This document shows, in pieces, positions 19,546-29,150 of a stretch of 61,470 bases of DNA (position 1 is the first letter of the stretch; each line of letters opens with the position of its first letter). Source of the stretch: Pedobacter sp. AK013 (GTDB lineage Bacteria > Bacteroidota > Bacteroidia > Sphingobacteriales > Sphingobacteriaceae); the NCBI RefSeq assembly GCF_014205835.1, contig NZ_JACHCQ010000012.1, positions 81,440 through 142,909 of the forward strand, written 5' to 3'. The notes under the pieces were generated by a model. The model had not been told where the DNA came from. It saw only the letters and a list, made by a program, of their open reading frames with translations, and did not search any database. The position numbers and the translations under genes are program-made.

Positions 19546-21795
19546 ATGAAAAAATCTTACTACATCCTCATATTGGGGCTAACCTTAGCTCTGGCCGCCT
19601 GCAAAAAGTTTGCAACCGAAGCCTTTAACGATACCACCACCAACAAAGAAACTTTAGCCGTTAAGGTAATTAATGACGACGACCAGTTGCCTGTTGCCGG
19701 GGTTAAAGTAATCATCAGCCGCCAAACCAGTGCTTCTGGAATATATACCCAGGTAGATACCATCAGAACTGATAAAAACGGTCAGATAACAACCAGATTA
19801 CCTTATCCCAATAATATAAAAGTAGAAGTAGATACCACATACTACCACAAAGGAGAACAAGCCGTTTATTTTAATAGTACAGCAAATCTGGTTTTGCATA
19901 CCACACCTAAGTATGGCATGGGCCCGTTGAATATTGATGTGAAAGATCAGGGTAATGTGAGTATTCCTAATTTCCCTTTATTGATAGATACCAGAGCACC
20001 GGGAACTGATAGCTATACCTCTACCGGAGGGCTGGAACATGCGGGAGCTGATGGACAGTTAATTGTATCCCTGCCTTATCCAAATTTGGTAAGGGTAATG
20101 GTGGGCGATACCATGAAATACTTCCCTGATACCCTTACTGCAACCCTTAAAAATATAAAAGGAGCCGCTGTTAGTCTTGTTGCAAAACTTAAGCCTTTAA
20201 CTGTGCCTTTAGAGATTACCGTATTGGATAAGGATAATAGCGCATTCTTGCAAGGTATTGATGTAGCTGTTTTACAAAAACTGACTGGCCAAACTGATTT
20301 TAAAGATATTGGACTTGTTGGCACAACTGGCAGCGATGGGAAATTGATTTTGAATGCTCCATTTGAAGGTGAGGTAAAAATTAAAACAACCGATCCGGTG
20401 TTCTTTTATCCCGATTCTGTAATTACCCGTCTGGCTTATGATAAAAATCGGAAAGTAACATTAAAATCAAAGAAACTTACTCCAAAAGCTCCTGTAGACT
20501 TAACGGTTTACGATCAGGCAAACAATCAGATCTTACCTGGCGTTAAGGTTAACGTAAGTTCGAAAGTTACTGGCGAGACCGCATTTAAATTAGATACAAC
20601 TGCGGTTACCGACGAAAATGGAAAAATGAGTATACGTGTACGTTTCTCTGGTGATATGAAATTTGAAGTCGTAAATGACACTTATTTTGGTTCGAAATCA
20701 ATTACTGTAGCAAATACGGGATCAACAGCTAAACAGGTTAGCTTGCCATTAACGGTTAAAACCGCACCATACCCAGAGCCAATACTCACCACTTTGATGA
20801 TAAGTTCGCTTACTTTGAATAACGGAATTACCTTAAATGCGCCAACTGATGTGGCCAACGATAAACGGGGCAATATTTACATTTGCGATCAAAACAACAA
20901 CCGTATTGTACGCGTAAGCAGGAGTGGAAATACCACGGTATTGGCCGGAAGTGGTACGGCAAGTAGTGTTGATGGCGTTGGAACAGCAGCAACATTTAAC
21001 AAGCCAAAGGGCATGGTGTTGAGCGATGCCGGCACTGAACTATATGTTACAGAATACTCCGGTAATAAAGTGAGAAAAATATCCATTAATCCAGCTAATA
21101 TGGTAGGTACGGTAACAACCATTGCAGGCAGCGGAACAGCTGGCACTGCAAATGGCGTTGGAACAGCAGCAACCTTTACCAATCCTTGTGGCATTACACT
21201 AGATGAAACGGCTGGTGCGTTATATCTAACTGATATTTCTGCCAGTACATCAACTGGTAGCATTCGCAAAATAGTTTTAAGCAGTAATACCGTTACCACA
21301 ATTGCTGTATCTGCATATTATCAGGCCACGGCAATTGCCTTAACCCCCGATAAAAAATATCTTTATGTAAGCGGTATGGGGAATACTGGATTTAGCTCTA
21401 CCGAAAGCCAACTATTTAAAATCACACTTTCCAATAATGCAAAGTTGATTTTAAGAGGAACTAAAACTACTAATTATAATGATCCTTCTGGAATATTTAT
21501 TAGCAATGGAGGTATTGTTCTTATTAGTAATGAGAAGGCAAATTCTATATCAAAATTAACAAGTGAAATAGCTAATACCTCAACGTTTGATTTGGTGGCT
21601 GGCTCAGCTACCGATGACTCCATTACAGCATTTAATGTTGTAACTGGTACTGCAGGAAACATTGATGGAACGGCTACCAATGCCAGGTTTAATAAGCCCT
21701 GGAGTATAAAGTACGATACTTACGGTGGCAACTTCCTCATCGCTGATCAAGGAAACAACAAAATCAGGATAATGAAATCCAGTACTATTAATTAG
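19546..21795 (+). CDS. Lipoprotein with Ig-like repeats and an NHL beta-propeller
   Basis: This 749-residue lipoprotein (lipobox LALAAC, then KKF) has two regions. Residues of about 30-410 form four Ig/carboxypeptidase-regulatory-like repeats, each with a D-x-(D/N)-G-x-(I/L) turn (TDKNGQI, GADGQL, GSDGKL, TDENGKM). The C-terminal third is an NHL propeller (GNIYICDQNNNRIVRVS; YVTEYSGNKVRKIS; FLIADQGNNKIRIM). The design is a stalk presenting a binding propeller. The frame opens at TTG 19489, but the lipoprotein signal starts at ATG 19546 (MKKSYYIL), which I use. It is the last gene of the operon, after a hairpin at 19476 and before a terminator at 21836. Confidence 0.85.
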   Translation: MKKSYYILILGLTLALAACKKFATEAFNDTTTNKETLAVKVINDDDQLPVAGVKVIISRQTSASGIYTQVDTIRTDKNGQITTRLPYPNNIKVEVDTTYYHKGEQAVYFNSTANLVLHTTPKYGMGPLNIDVKDQGNVSIPNFPLLIDTRAPGTDSYTSTGGLEHAGADGQLIVSLPYPNLVRVMVGDTMKYFPDTLTATLKNIKGAAVSLVAKLKPLTVPLEITVLDKDNSAFLQGIDVAVLQKLTGQTDFKDIGLVGTTGSDGKLILNAPFEGEVKIKTTDPVFFYPDSVITRLAYDKNRKVTLKSKKLTPKAPVDLTVYDQANNQILPGVKVNVSSKVTGETAFKLDTTAVTDENGKMSIRVRFSGDMKFEVVNDTYFGSKSITVANTGSTAKQVSLPLTVKTAPYPEPILTTLMISSLTLNNGITLNAPTDVANDKRGNIYICDQNNNRIVRVSRSGNTTVLAGSGTASSVDGVGTAATFNKPKGMVLSDAGTELYVTEYSGNKVRKISINPANMVGTVTTIAGSGTAGTANGVGTAATFTNPCGITLDETAGALYLTDISASTSTGSIRKIVLSSNTVTTIAVSAYYQATAIALTPDKKYLYVSGMGNTGFSSTESQLFKITLSNNAKLILRGTKTTNYNDPSGIFISNGGIVLISNEKANSISKLTSEIANTSTFDLVAGSATDDSITAFNVVTGTAGNIDGTATNARFNKPWSIKYDTYGGNFLIADQGNNKIRIMKSSTIN

Positions 21796-21835
21796 TAAAT
21801 ACAAGCTGTTGATTATCGGCCACTGATGAGATTGC

Positions 21836-21872
21836 AAAAAAGGCTGCTCTCCGATAGGAGGCAGTCCTTTTT
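21836..21872 (+). terminator. Rho-independent terminator closing the 20 kb operon
   Basis: A stem formed by AAAAAGGCTGCTCTCC and GGAGGCAGTCCTTTTT (tetraloop GATA, two small bulges) ends in a run of T 40 bp after the NHL gene stop. Confidence 0.8.
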
Positions 21873-22120
21873 ACAAATTTTAAAAATCCTATAGCAATGC
21901 ATTGGGTATTATTTTTTAAAAGAATGATCGATTGCATAAAAAGCGAGAAGTAAAATAGATTGATGTAAAATTAGCGCTAGAAAGGCGTTTGATTACAGAT
22001 TTTCTACCATATCATTTCCGATTTTCACCCCTTTTAAACTTGTAAAAGCACAAATTTGCCACAACCAATGTCAAAAGCCCAGGCTTAACACCAAATGAAT
22101 TATACAAATTTACCTAAACG

Positions 22121-23317
22121 ATGAAGAAATTATTGTGCGCCATATGTTTTCTGGCTACAGCAGTATTTGCTCATGCACAACAGGCAGCTGATGAAAAAAA
22201 GGCAATGAAAGACCTGCTCGACAAGCAGTTTGCATTTGCTCAGAAACAATATCAATTACTGGCCAAAAACACACCGGCAGAGCGCATGCCGAAAACCTAT
22301 TATTCGAAAAATAATAAGCTGGAAACGAGCGATACCAAATGGTGGTGCAGTGGTTTTTATCCAGGTTCGCTACTTTATATTTACGAATATACCAGAGATT
22401 CTGCCACTTTAAAAGAAGCAGAAAAACGCCTGGCTATATTAGAGAAGGAAAAACATTATACCGGAAACCACGATTTAGGTTTTATGATGTTCTGTAGTTT
22501 TGGCAATGCCTACCGCATTACAGGTAATAAATTATATAAGCCAACTATCGATACTGCAGCGGCCGCTCTTGCCACACGTTACCGTCCGGCTGCTAAAGTA
22601 ATCCAATCGTGGAATAGTAGTAAACAGTGGAAAGGCCCTGTTATTATTGATAATATGATGAATCTTGAATTACTGGCGTGGGTATCAGATCATGGCGGCG
22701 ATCCTAAATACAGGGAAATTGCTATCAATCATGCCAATACATCACTTAAAAACCATTTCAGAGCCAACTATAGCTCTTACCATGTAGTAGATTACGATAT
22801 GACTACTGGTAAAGTACTTAAAAGAGGTACCGCTCAAGGCGCATCAGACGAATCGGCCTGGAGCCGTGGCCAGGGCTGGGGATTATATGGTTATACCATG
22901 ATGTACCGCTTTACCAAAAACAAACAATATTTAAATCAGGCAAAGAACATTGCTAAATTTATCCTTAATCATCCGAATATGCCTGCCGATCAGGTTCCAT
23001 ACTGGGATTTTAACGCACCGAACATTCCAGATACTTACCGCGATGCCTCTGCCGCCGCGGTTATTGCCTCTGCTTTGTTGGAATTAGGGCAGTACGCAAC
23101 AAAAAGCGAACGAAAATTATATGTAGCCGAAGCCAAGAAAATGATTGTTTCACTTTCATCTGAGTCATATACAGCAAAGCCGGGCGAAAACGGCGGGTTT
23201 TTGCTCATGCACAGCACGGGGGCCTTACCCCTCAAATCAGAAGTCGACGTTCCACTGAGCTACGCCGATTATTACTATCTAGAGGCGCTAACACGCTACA
23301 AAAACTGGTATTTATAA
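22121..23317 (+). CDS. GH88-family unsaturated glucuronyl hydrolase
   Basis: This 398-residue periplasmic enzyme (signal peptide ending AHAQ) should remove the unsaturated uronic acid that polysaccharide lyases leave at oligosaccharide ends. It has an (alpha/alpha)6 barrel; the two catalytic aspartates of the family are visible as Asp118 in NHDLGFM and Asp177 in IIDNMMNLEL, and the RGQGWGLYGY box is conserved. The closest families are GH88 and GH105; the NHDLGF motif favours GH88. It lies 250 bp after the operon terminator and therefore probably has its own promoter, and it is 8 bp before the DUF2264 gene. Substrates could be glycosaminoglycan, ulvan or gellan-type fragments. Confidence 0.88.
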   Translation: MKKLLCAICFLATAVFAHAQQAADEKKAMKDLLDKQFAFAQKQYQLLAKNTPAERMPKTYYSKNNKLETSDTKWWCSGFYPGSLLYIYEYTRDSATLKEAEKRLAILEKEKHYTGNHDLGFMMFCSFGNAYRITGNKLYKPTIDTAAAALATRYRPAAKVIQSWNSSKQWKGPVIIDNMMNLELLAWVSDHGGDPKYREIAINHANTSLKNHFRANYSSYHVVDYDMTTGKVLKRGTAQGASDESAWSRGQGWGLYGYTMMYRFTKNKQYLNQAKNIAKFILNHPNMPADQVPYWDFNAPNIPDTYRDASAAAVIASALLELGQYATKSERKLYVAEAKKMIVSLSSESYTAKPGENGGFLLMHSTGALPLKSEVDVPLSYADYYYLEALTRYKNWYL

Positions 23318-23325
23318 CACACAAA

Positions 23326-24585
23326 ATGGAAAGAAGAAAATTTATAGGAGCCTTGTCATTAACTGGGGTATTTGGGCTGTTTAATCCTAATGAAGTTTTA
23401 TCTGCTGCAAAAGTTAAGAGCAACACAGGCACTCCGCCAAAAAACGACAGAGAATATTGGTATAAACTGCTATATAAAATTGCAAGCCCCGTGGTTTCCA
23501 ATTTAGCCAACGGAACACTCATTAAAAATATGCCGGTGGTTACAGCACCTAAATTCGACTCCAGAACACCTGCGGTATCGTATTTAGAAGCCGTTGGCCG
23601 TACCTATGCCGGTATTGCACCCTGGCTTTCGTTACCTGATGATACCACTACTGAAGGCGTTTTAAGAAACAAACTGAAATTACAGGCCATCCAGGGCTTG
23701 GATAGCTGTTTTGCAATAAACAGTCCTGATAAATTAAATTTTACCAAAGATTATCAGCCGATTGTTGATTCAGCTTATCTGGCACAAACTTTTTTAAGGG
23801 CCCCTAAAGCTTTGTGGGAGCCTTTAAAGCCAGAAACAAAACGCGAAATTATTGCATCTTTTAAATCATTAAGAAACAGAAAACCCTTTAAAAATAACTG
23901 GTTGTTATTTGGTTCTATTACCGAAGCCTTTTTATTATCGATTGGCGAACAGCATGATGAAAGCCGCCTAAATGAGGGGGTAGATACACTAAACGCCTGG
24001 TATAAAGGAGATGGCTGGTATGGCGATGGCGTTAACATGGCTTTTGATTATTATAACTCATTTGTGATCCACCCGATGATGGTAGATACACTTGCCGTGA
24101 TGCTGGATAAAAAGCTGATTAAAAAAGAACGGTATGATCTGGCTGTAAAAAGGATGCAGCGTTATGTAGTAGGGCAGGAGCGTATGATCTCTCCTGAAGG
24201 AACCTATCCGCCAATTGGGCGTTCAATTACCTACAGAACAGGTGCTTTCCAGGCATTAAGCCAAATTGCCTTAATGCATAAGTTACCAGCCACTATTCAA
24301 CCAGCCCAGGTACGTTCTGCCTTAACTAAAGTTAAACAGAATATATATGAAATACCTGGCACTTTTGATGCAAAAGGATGGTTGCAGCTTGGTTTTTGCG
24401 GACACGATCCGGAAATAGCCGATTATTATACCTCTACAGGTAGTTTGTATATGGCTACGCTATCCTTCCTTCCTTTGGGCTTACCCGCTACCGACGAATT
24501 TTGGGCTGCACCTTCGGCAGAATGGACATCGAAAAAAGCCTGGGCAGCAAAACCCTTTGCTAAAGATTATCACGTAGATTTTTAA
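23326..24585 (+). CDS. DUF2264 protein (possible glycoside hydrolase) with Tat-like leader
   Basis: This 419-residue protein begins MERRKFIGALSLTG, a twin-arginine-like export signal. The body is an all-alpha (alpha/alpha) barrel type with the DUF2264 marks NNWLLFGSITEAFLLSIGEQ, DGWYGDGVNMAFDYYNSFV and PPIGRSITYRTGAFQALSQI. Some DUF2264 proteins have been classed as exo-beta-glucuronidases (GH154, from memory), which would fit the co-transcribed GH88 enzyme 8 bp upstream: one would remove saturated and the other unsaturated terminal uronic acid. The catalytic residues are not certain to me. Confidence 0.82.
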   Translation: MERRKFIGALSLTGVFGLFNPNEVLSAAKVKSNTGTPPKNDREYWYKLLYKIASPVVSNLANGTLIKNMPVVTAPKFDSRTPAVSYLEAVGRTYAGIAPWLSLPDDTTTEGVLRNKLKLQAIQGLDSCFAINSPDKLNFTKDYQPIVDSAYLAQTFLRAPKALWEPLKPETKREIIASFKSLRNRKPFKNNWLLFGSITEAFLLSIGEQHDESRLNEGVDTLNAWYKGDGWYGDGVNMAFDYYNSFVIHPMMVDTLAVMLDKKLIKKERYDLAVKRMQRYVVGQERMISPEGTYPPIGRSITYRTGAFQALSQIALMHKLPATIQPAQVRSALTKVKQNIYEIPGTFDAKGWLQLGFCGHDPEIADYYTSTGSLYMATLSFLPLGLPATDEFWAAPSAEWTSKKAWAAKPFAKDYHVDF

Positions 24586-24644
24586 CCTTAATATCTTAAT
24601 AAAAAGGGCGCATCAGCATTTAAATTCGATCCCTCGCTTGTATG

Positions 24645-24698
24645 AGCCTGTTGAAAACCTTTTATTGCTAAAGCAAAATATTTGACCTTCAACAGGCT
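24645..24698. repeat. Nested inverted repeats between convergent genes
   Basis: AGCCTGTTGAA (24645-24655) pairs with TTCAACAGGCT (24688-24698), and the loop contains a smaller hairpin TTGCT-AA-AGCAA. The structure lies between the convergent DUF2264 and TetR genes and may act as a bidirectional terminator, though no T run follows either arm. Confidence 0.5.
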
Positions 24699-24762
24699 TA
24701 TCAATAACTGATTTAGTATTTTTAATTTAAAACCTTTTTAATGCGATCTTATTAAAGAGTGG

Positions 24763-25395
24763 TTACAGATATGCCCATTCAATAATTTGTTTAATAGTGT
24801 TCTTTACTTCAGCCTGTGCTTCTGCTTTCCTAATATCAATCCCACACATCATACCGTTATTGGTATGGGCAATCAAGGTCATATAATATATACCCCCTAT
24901 TATAAGGGCAGCAACCGGCCTAATATTTTTGTCTTTGTCTTTAAAGTATTCGTCAGTAAGTTCACTAAAAAACAGCTCACCCAGATACTCGCGCCGCTCA
25001 TTCAATTCTTCCAACGTTTTTGAACTTTCGCACACGCCCCAGCTGATGATCCTCCGCATTTCTTCATTTGCAATTAAAGAATCGAGCTGATCTTGCAATA
25101 AATGATACAACACTTCTTTGCCAAAGTCGCCTCTGTTCTGCTCAATTATTTCTTTTGATTGATCGATGTTTAGCGTATAAAAATCGCTACTGTTCAAGTA
25201 TTCCTTAACCAGGCCTTCCATACTGCCAAAATAATCATAAACCAATTTTCGGTCTACTTCTGCCTGTAATGCTACCTTGCTAATGTTAAGACCTGTAAAA
25301 CCGTCATTTTTTAATATTTTACCTACAGCAGCCAGAAGTTTTTGTTTTGTCCATTCTTTATTTCTGATGGGGCCATTGGTAGGTTTTCTTGTCAT
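24763..25395 (-). CDS. TetR/AcrR-family transcriptional regulator
   Basis: This 210-residue regulator has a standard N-terminal TetR helix-turn-helix at about residues 15-65 (KQKLLAAVGKILKNDGFTGL, then ISKVALQAEVDRKLVYDYFG) and a variable ligand-binding C-terminal half with a hydrophobic GGIYYMTLIAH helix. The ligand is unknown. It is encoded in the same direction as, and 187 bp downstream of, the TonB-receptor gene, so it probably has its own promoter. A palindrome at 25425-25436, 30 bp before its start codon, is a candidate autoregulatory operator. Confidence 0.9.
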   Translation of the reverse strand: MTRKPTNGPIRNKEWTKQKLLAAVGKILKNDGFTGLNISKVALQAEVDRKLVYDYFGSMEGLVKEYLNSSDFYTLNIDQSKEIIEQNRGDFGKEVLYHLLQDQLDSLIANEEMRRIISWGVCESSKTLEELNERREYLGELFFSELTDEYFKDKDKNIRPVAALIIGGIYYMTLIAHTNNGMMCGIDIRKAEAQAEVKNTIKQIIEWAYL

Positions 25396-25424
25396 TGGTT
25401 TTTTTGGGTTACAACAATTTCATG

Positions 25425-25436
25425 ATCTCTGGAGAT
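25425..25436. promoter_or_regulatory. Candidate TetR operator
   Basis: ATCTC-TG-GAGAT is a dyad with 5-bp half-sites 30 bp upstream of the TetR start codon; flanking bases extend it to 7 of 8 matching positions per arm. The same GAGATTAT half-site recurs about 100 bp further upstream (near 25532). This is the usual place for TetR self-regulation, but no binding is shown. Confidence 0.35.
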
Positions 25437-25582
25437 TATCCAAATATATATAATGCAGATTTAATTGTGCTATCTTTTCAGCATAACCAGATTGAAACGA
25501 TTCTATGCTGTCATATTCCCCGAGATTATTAGTCTATCTGATCAAAATTCGCTCACACCGGTTCGTTTAAAGCTAATGCAGC

Positions 25583-28243
25583 TCAAAAAGTAAAATAATA
25601 TTTCAATAGAATTGTCCGCATTCGTAGTGGAACCTGAACTACCGACAGCTGATTTGTACTTATACTGATCTGCTTATATAAGTTTTCGCCAGTTACATTA
25701 ATGCCCTGAAGTTCAAAGTAGCTCTTCCATTTTGCAGGTGTATATTTCAAATTAAAATCCAGAAAATGATTGGGCACTGCCTGTTGCTGCAGCTCTTTGT
25801 ACAAACTAAAGTTATAAGTAAAATGATACGATAACTGAGTGTTGATATTATGCTCCCAAATGGCCTTAAACTTTTGCACCTGAGTAGTATTTCTGATATT
25901 TTGGTTGATGGTGTTTTGGTCATTTATGAATTTGCCTGTTTCTGCAGATACAGAAACCGTTACTGCTGTCGATATTTTTTTTCGCAAAGTTGTTGCAACG
26001 TTGATGTTTTTAACGCTGATAGGTGATATTGCATTGTTATAAAAGGTATAACCTTTTTCCAGCGTGGCCTCAGCATTTAAAGAAAGACTTAGCCCCGCAA
26101 AGAATAAATATTTTGAAGCATAACTACTCAAGGTATATTTATGAGATCTGTTTTCATAACCAATCGCTGTAGATTTAGTTAATCCCTTGTCAATTTCAAA
26201 GGCATTAATAAAGTTCTTTTTGGTTCTTTCGTAGTTGAAATTTAAATTATAAAAAAGCATTGCTATCGGTCTTCGATAGTTATATCTGAGTGTAAGTGTA
26301 TTTAAATCGGTTTTGGGTAAGGGCGATTTATTCGAATTAAATTCCCTGTAATTCACCAAGATATTACCCGCATAAATATCTGCCAATTCTCCAAATGCGG
26401 TTCGTTTAACAAACCTGAGATTAAATTCGCTATAGCGGCCCACACCTTTTCGGATATCAATTACCGGGTTGGGCGAAAAATACCTGTTTCTGTTTACTGT
26501 TTTTATTATGCCATCATAAGTAATAAAATTAAAGGTTGGCATTGCCTCCATACTAATAGAACCCTTTTCTAAAGGATAAATTGCTGCAGCTTTCGCAAAC
26601 AGGCCCAGATTATTAAATGTTAATGCATTTTTAAACCCTTCACCAATCTGCATCACCAAATTTGTACTGTCTGTTTTATATATTCCGCTGTTTAATTTAT
26701 TGCGCTCGAAAGAAGCTCCCATTGATACAGAAAGGATTACTTTGTTGAATTTTGTTTTTACAGTTGCCATTTGGTTCATGAAAAAACTTTTAGTCTGTAC
26801 CTGCTGGTTAAGCTTGAGGTAAGCAACGTTGTTGTTCACCATATTTGCCTGAACTCCCGGAAAAATCTGCAGGTCTTCATTGGAATTATAATACTGAACC
26901 AGGCTATTGTATTGTAGTACCTTATTGGGCCCAAACGCTTTCACCATGTCGGTTTCATTACTTAATGATGAGTAGCCGTTAGCCAGCTGCTGTGTAAGTT
27001 CCTGCCCGTTTTGGATTGTGCTGCCCTTTTTTTTCCAATCAGGTAGCGCAAGCCTGGTCAGCGATTTTATATATATCCGTTTACTGTTTTTTTCCAGCTG
27101 CCCCTCAACCTGCCACTGGTTCAGCCTATGTAAGTGGTTTTGTATTTCGTTGTAACTAATGGTATCTGTACCTATAAAATAATCGGCCGTATTATTAAAA
27201 TCGTACTTTCTTTTCAGTTGAAGAGTGGCCATATTCAACCGAAGTGACCAGTCTGATTTAAGTTTCAATAAAGCGTTGGTATTAATTGAATTGTCATTGT
27301 TTTTTAGGTAATATTTCTCAGCAAGCATTGGTGCCCCGGCGCCCGTTAGTGCAAGCAGGGAAACAGGGGTTTTTAAACTCGTTTCCCTATTAAATGATAC
27401 GCCTATTTCTGCATTTTCGTGCTCCAGATTTTCGCCGGTATTGTTTGTCTTGAAGCTGTTAATACTTTTAATGTTTGCTTTAAGGATCAGGTTGCTCAGT
27501 TCAGCGCTGTAAGCCTTATTCCCCAAAGCCACCTGGCCAGTATTAATGGTAATTGCCCGGGCGCTATCAGTAAGTTTAAGGTTTAAGGAAACATTATTGG
27601 TAACCACATAGCCATTCAAGGCTTTTATAGGCTGGTCTCTTTCAATAACCTGTACCTGCATAACCGCATTTACCGGCACATTAGCCGTGGCAAGCCTGTA
27701 TCTCCCTTCCAATAGGTTATCCCCATCCAGGTAAACTTTCGATATCGGTTTACCATTGTAGCTGATAACGCCTTTTTCATCAACCTTTATGCCCGGCAAC
27801 CGCTCAATCAGGTCACCGATCGTCCTATCATTCTGATCCTGAAAAGCTTTTACATTATACTTTAAAGTATCGCTCTCCAACGATATCTTTTTCTTACTGG
27901 TTATATTCACCTCTTTTAACAGGGTCACCTTCTTTTTAAGGATAATGTTAAATGGCTGGTCCTTATTGCCAGGTATAGGCAATACCAATTGTTCGTAACC
28001 CAAAGCGGTAACTTTTATGGCCAAGCTATCATGAGGTGCAACACAGCTAAAATAACCACGCCCGTCGCTTCTGGAAAAAGCTATACCTGCTCCATTTTTA
28101 GCAATAACAGAAATTGAAGCTGCTGTGATGGGGTTGGCAAGGCTATCCTTTACAAAACCATGCACTGTTACATGCTGCTGTGCCGTCGCCTCGTATACTA
28201 ATAACGATAGGCATAGGTATAAATATAAACCTTTTAAGTACAA
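25583..28243 (-). CDS. TonB-dependent receptor-like protein with carboxypeptidase-regulatory-like domain (GLPGLI partner)
   Basis: This 886-residue outer-membrane protein has a signal peptide ending EATAQ, a carboxypeptidase-regulatory-like domain at about residues 25-110 (VHGFVKDSLANPITAASISV) and a plug-like domain at about 125-235 (GDLIERLPGIKVDEKGVISY; VYLDGDNLLEG). The barrel ends RTILLKYYFTF, with the terminal Phe typical of outer-membrane proteins. It belongs to the shorter receptor class that accompanies GLPGLI proteins rather than to SusC. The GLPGLI gene ends 9 bp upstream, so the two are co-transcribed. The cargo is not known; peptides or metal complexes are possible. Confidence 0.85.
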   Translation of the reverse strand: MYLKGLYLYLCLSLLVYEATAQQHVTVHGFVKDSLANPITAASISVIAKNGAGIAFSRSDGRGYFSCVAPHDSLAIKVTALGYEQLVLPIPGNKDQPFNIILKKKVTLLKEVNITSKKKISLESDTLKYNVKAFQDQNDRTIGDLIERLPGIKVDEKGVISYNGKPISKVYLDGDNLLEGRYRLATANVPVNAVMQVQVIERDQPIKALNGYVVTNNVSLNLKLTDSARAITINTGQVALGNKAYSAELSNLILKANIKSINSFKTNNTGENLEHENAEIGVSFNRETSLKTPVSLLALTGAGAPMLAEKYYLKNNDNSINTNALLKLKSDWSLRLNMATLQLKRKYDFNNTADYFIGTDTISYNEIQNHLHRLNQWQVEGQLEKNSKRIYIKSLTRLALPDWKKKGSTIQNGQELTQQLANGYSSLSNETDMVKAFGPNKVLQYNSLVQYYNSNEDLQIFPGVQANMVNNNVAYLKLNQQVQTKSFFMNQMATVKTKFNKVILSVSMGASFERNKLNSGIYKTDSTNLVMQIGEGFKNALTFNNLGLFAKAAAIYPLEKGSISMEAMPTFNFITYDGIIKTVNRNRYFSPNPVIDIRKGVGRYSEFNLRFVKRTAFGELADIYAGNILVNYREFNSNKSPLPKTDLNTLTLRYNYRRPIAMLFYNLNFNYERTKKNFINAFEIDKGLTKSTAIGYENRSHKYTLSSYASKYLFFAGLSLSLNAEATLEKGYTFYNNAISPISVKNINVATTLRKKISTAVTVSVSAETGKFINDQNTINQNIRNTTQVQKFKAIWEHNINTQLSYHFTYNFSLYKELQQQAVPNHFLDFNLKYTPAKWKSYFELQGINVTGENLYKQISISTNQLSVVQVPLRMRTILLKYYFTF

Positions 28244-28252
28244 GCTGCTGAT

Positions 28253-29092
28253 TTAGGGAATTAACTCCAGAGGATAGTTTATCGAAGTTTTTTTTGGGGC
28301 TGTTTTAGCCGCGCCACTACCTTTAACGGCTACTTTGTCTACGCTAACCCCATCACCAAAATTTTCTATGCCAAAACCCTCCAAATAGGCCTGTTTCATG
28401 CGCTCATATTCGGGTTTTGTAGTCGGGATCAGCTTCGCTGGCAAATCCACTGATGCCGTTTTTTGAAAACTGCCGTCTGTTACTATTTTAGTACAGGTAA
28501 ATTTAATGTAATAGTGGTCATCGTAGGCTTCCAAAATAATTCCCGGCAGCCCTTGCAGTTTCCACGGACCAAAGCTTGCCGGTATGTCTGTGGTAAACCA
28601 TACAGTATACCTTCGCCCCTTAACCATCCCCGTAGCCATTTGGCAGGTATAGCCCAGCAACTGTTTGGTTTCTGTACCTATACTCCAGTCGGTTTTTTTT
28701 AGCGGCTCTTCAATCAGATAACTTTGGTCATTATAGTTTTTTACTACGCTTAACGTCCCATTGTTTATGTAAAGGTCATCCTCGGTTGTAGGCAAAAACA
28801 AACCCATATTAATGCCATTGCTATTCGTTTTTTCTGCCTCCTTTAATTTTGCCTGCATGGTCGAATCCTGCTTTGCTCTGGTTAAACTTGTATAAACAGA
28901 TTTGTCTCCTTTAAAAACCAGCATAAAATCTTCTGACATCACCTTGCCAAGTTGGGTAGTATCTTTTATATGATAAAATTGGTAATAGGCAATGCCTGTA
29001 GGCGGTTCTGTTGCCCCGGTTTTTTTATAGTTGAACGAATATAAAAGGCATAAAACCAATGCCGTTACCCAAAAAAATAAATATCTGTGCAT
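28253..29092 (-). CDS. GLPGLI-family secreted protein
   Basis: This 279-residue exported protein has an N-terminal hydrophobic segment (FFWVTALVLCLLYSF) and the family signature GPWKLQGLPGIILE at about residues 175-190, preceded by the usual GYTCQMATGMVKGRRYTVWF. GLPGLI proteins are confined to Bacteroidota and have no established biochemical activity; they are almost always next to a TonB-dependent receptor, as here (9 bp). The C-terminal portion is rich in Lys, Thr and Ala. It is probably a surface or periplasmic partner of the receptor. Confidence 0.9.
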   Translation of the reverse strand: MHRYLFFWVTALVLCLLYSFNYKKTGATEPPTGIAYYQFYHIKDTTQLGKVMSEDFMLVFKGDKSVYTSLTRAKQDSTMQAKLKEAEKTNSNGINMGLFLPTTEDDLYINNGTLSVVKNYNDQSYLIEEPLKKTDWSIGTETKQLLGYTCQMATGMVKGRRYTVWFTTDIPASFGPWKLQGLPGIILEAYDDHYYIKFTCTKIVTDGSFQKTASVDLPAKLIPTTKPEYERMKQAYLEGFGIENFGDGVSVDKVAVKGSGAAKTAPKKTSINYPLELIP

Positions 29093-29150
29093 CCTTTCTT
29101 AATTAATTTGAGATCAAAACCATCCTCTGGCCTTTAGGTTACGGTTAAGC

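Noticed and set aside
20889..21299. 136-codon minus-strand ORF inside the NHL gene
   Set aside because: It is a mirror frame of the repetitive propeller coding sequence; its Val/Pro/Ala repeats are the complement of the blades.
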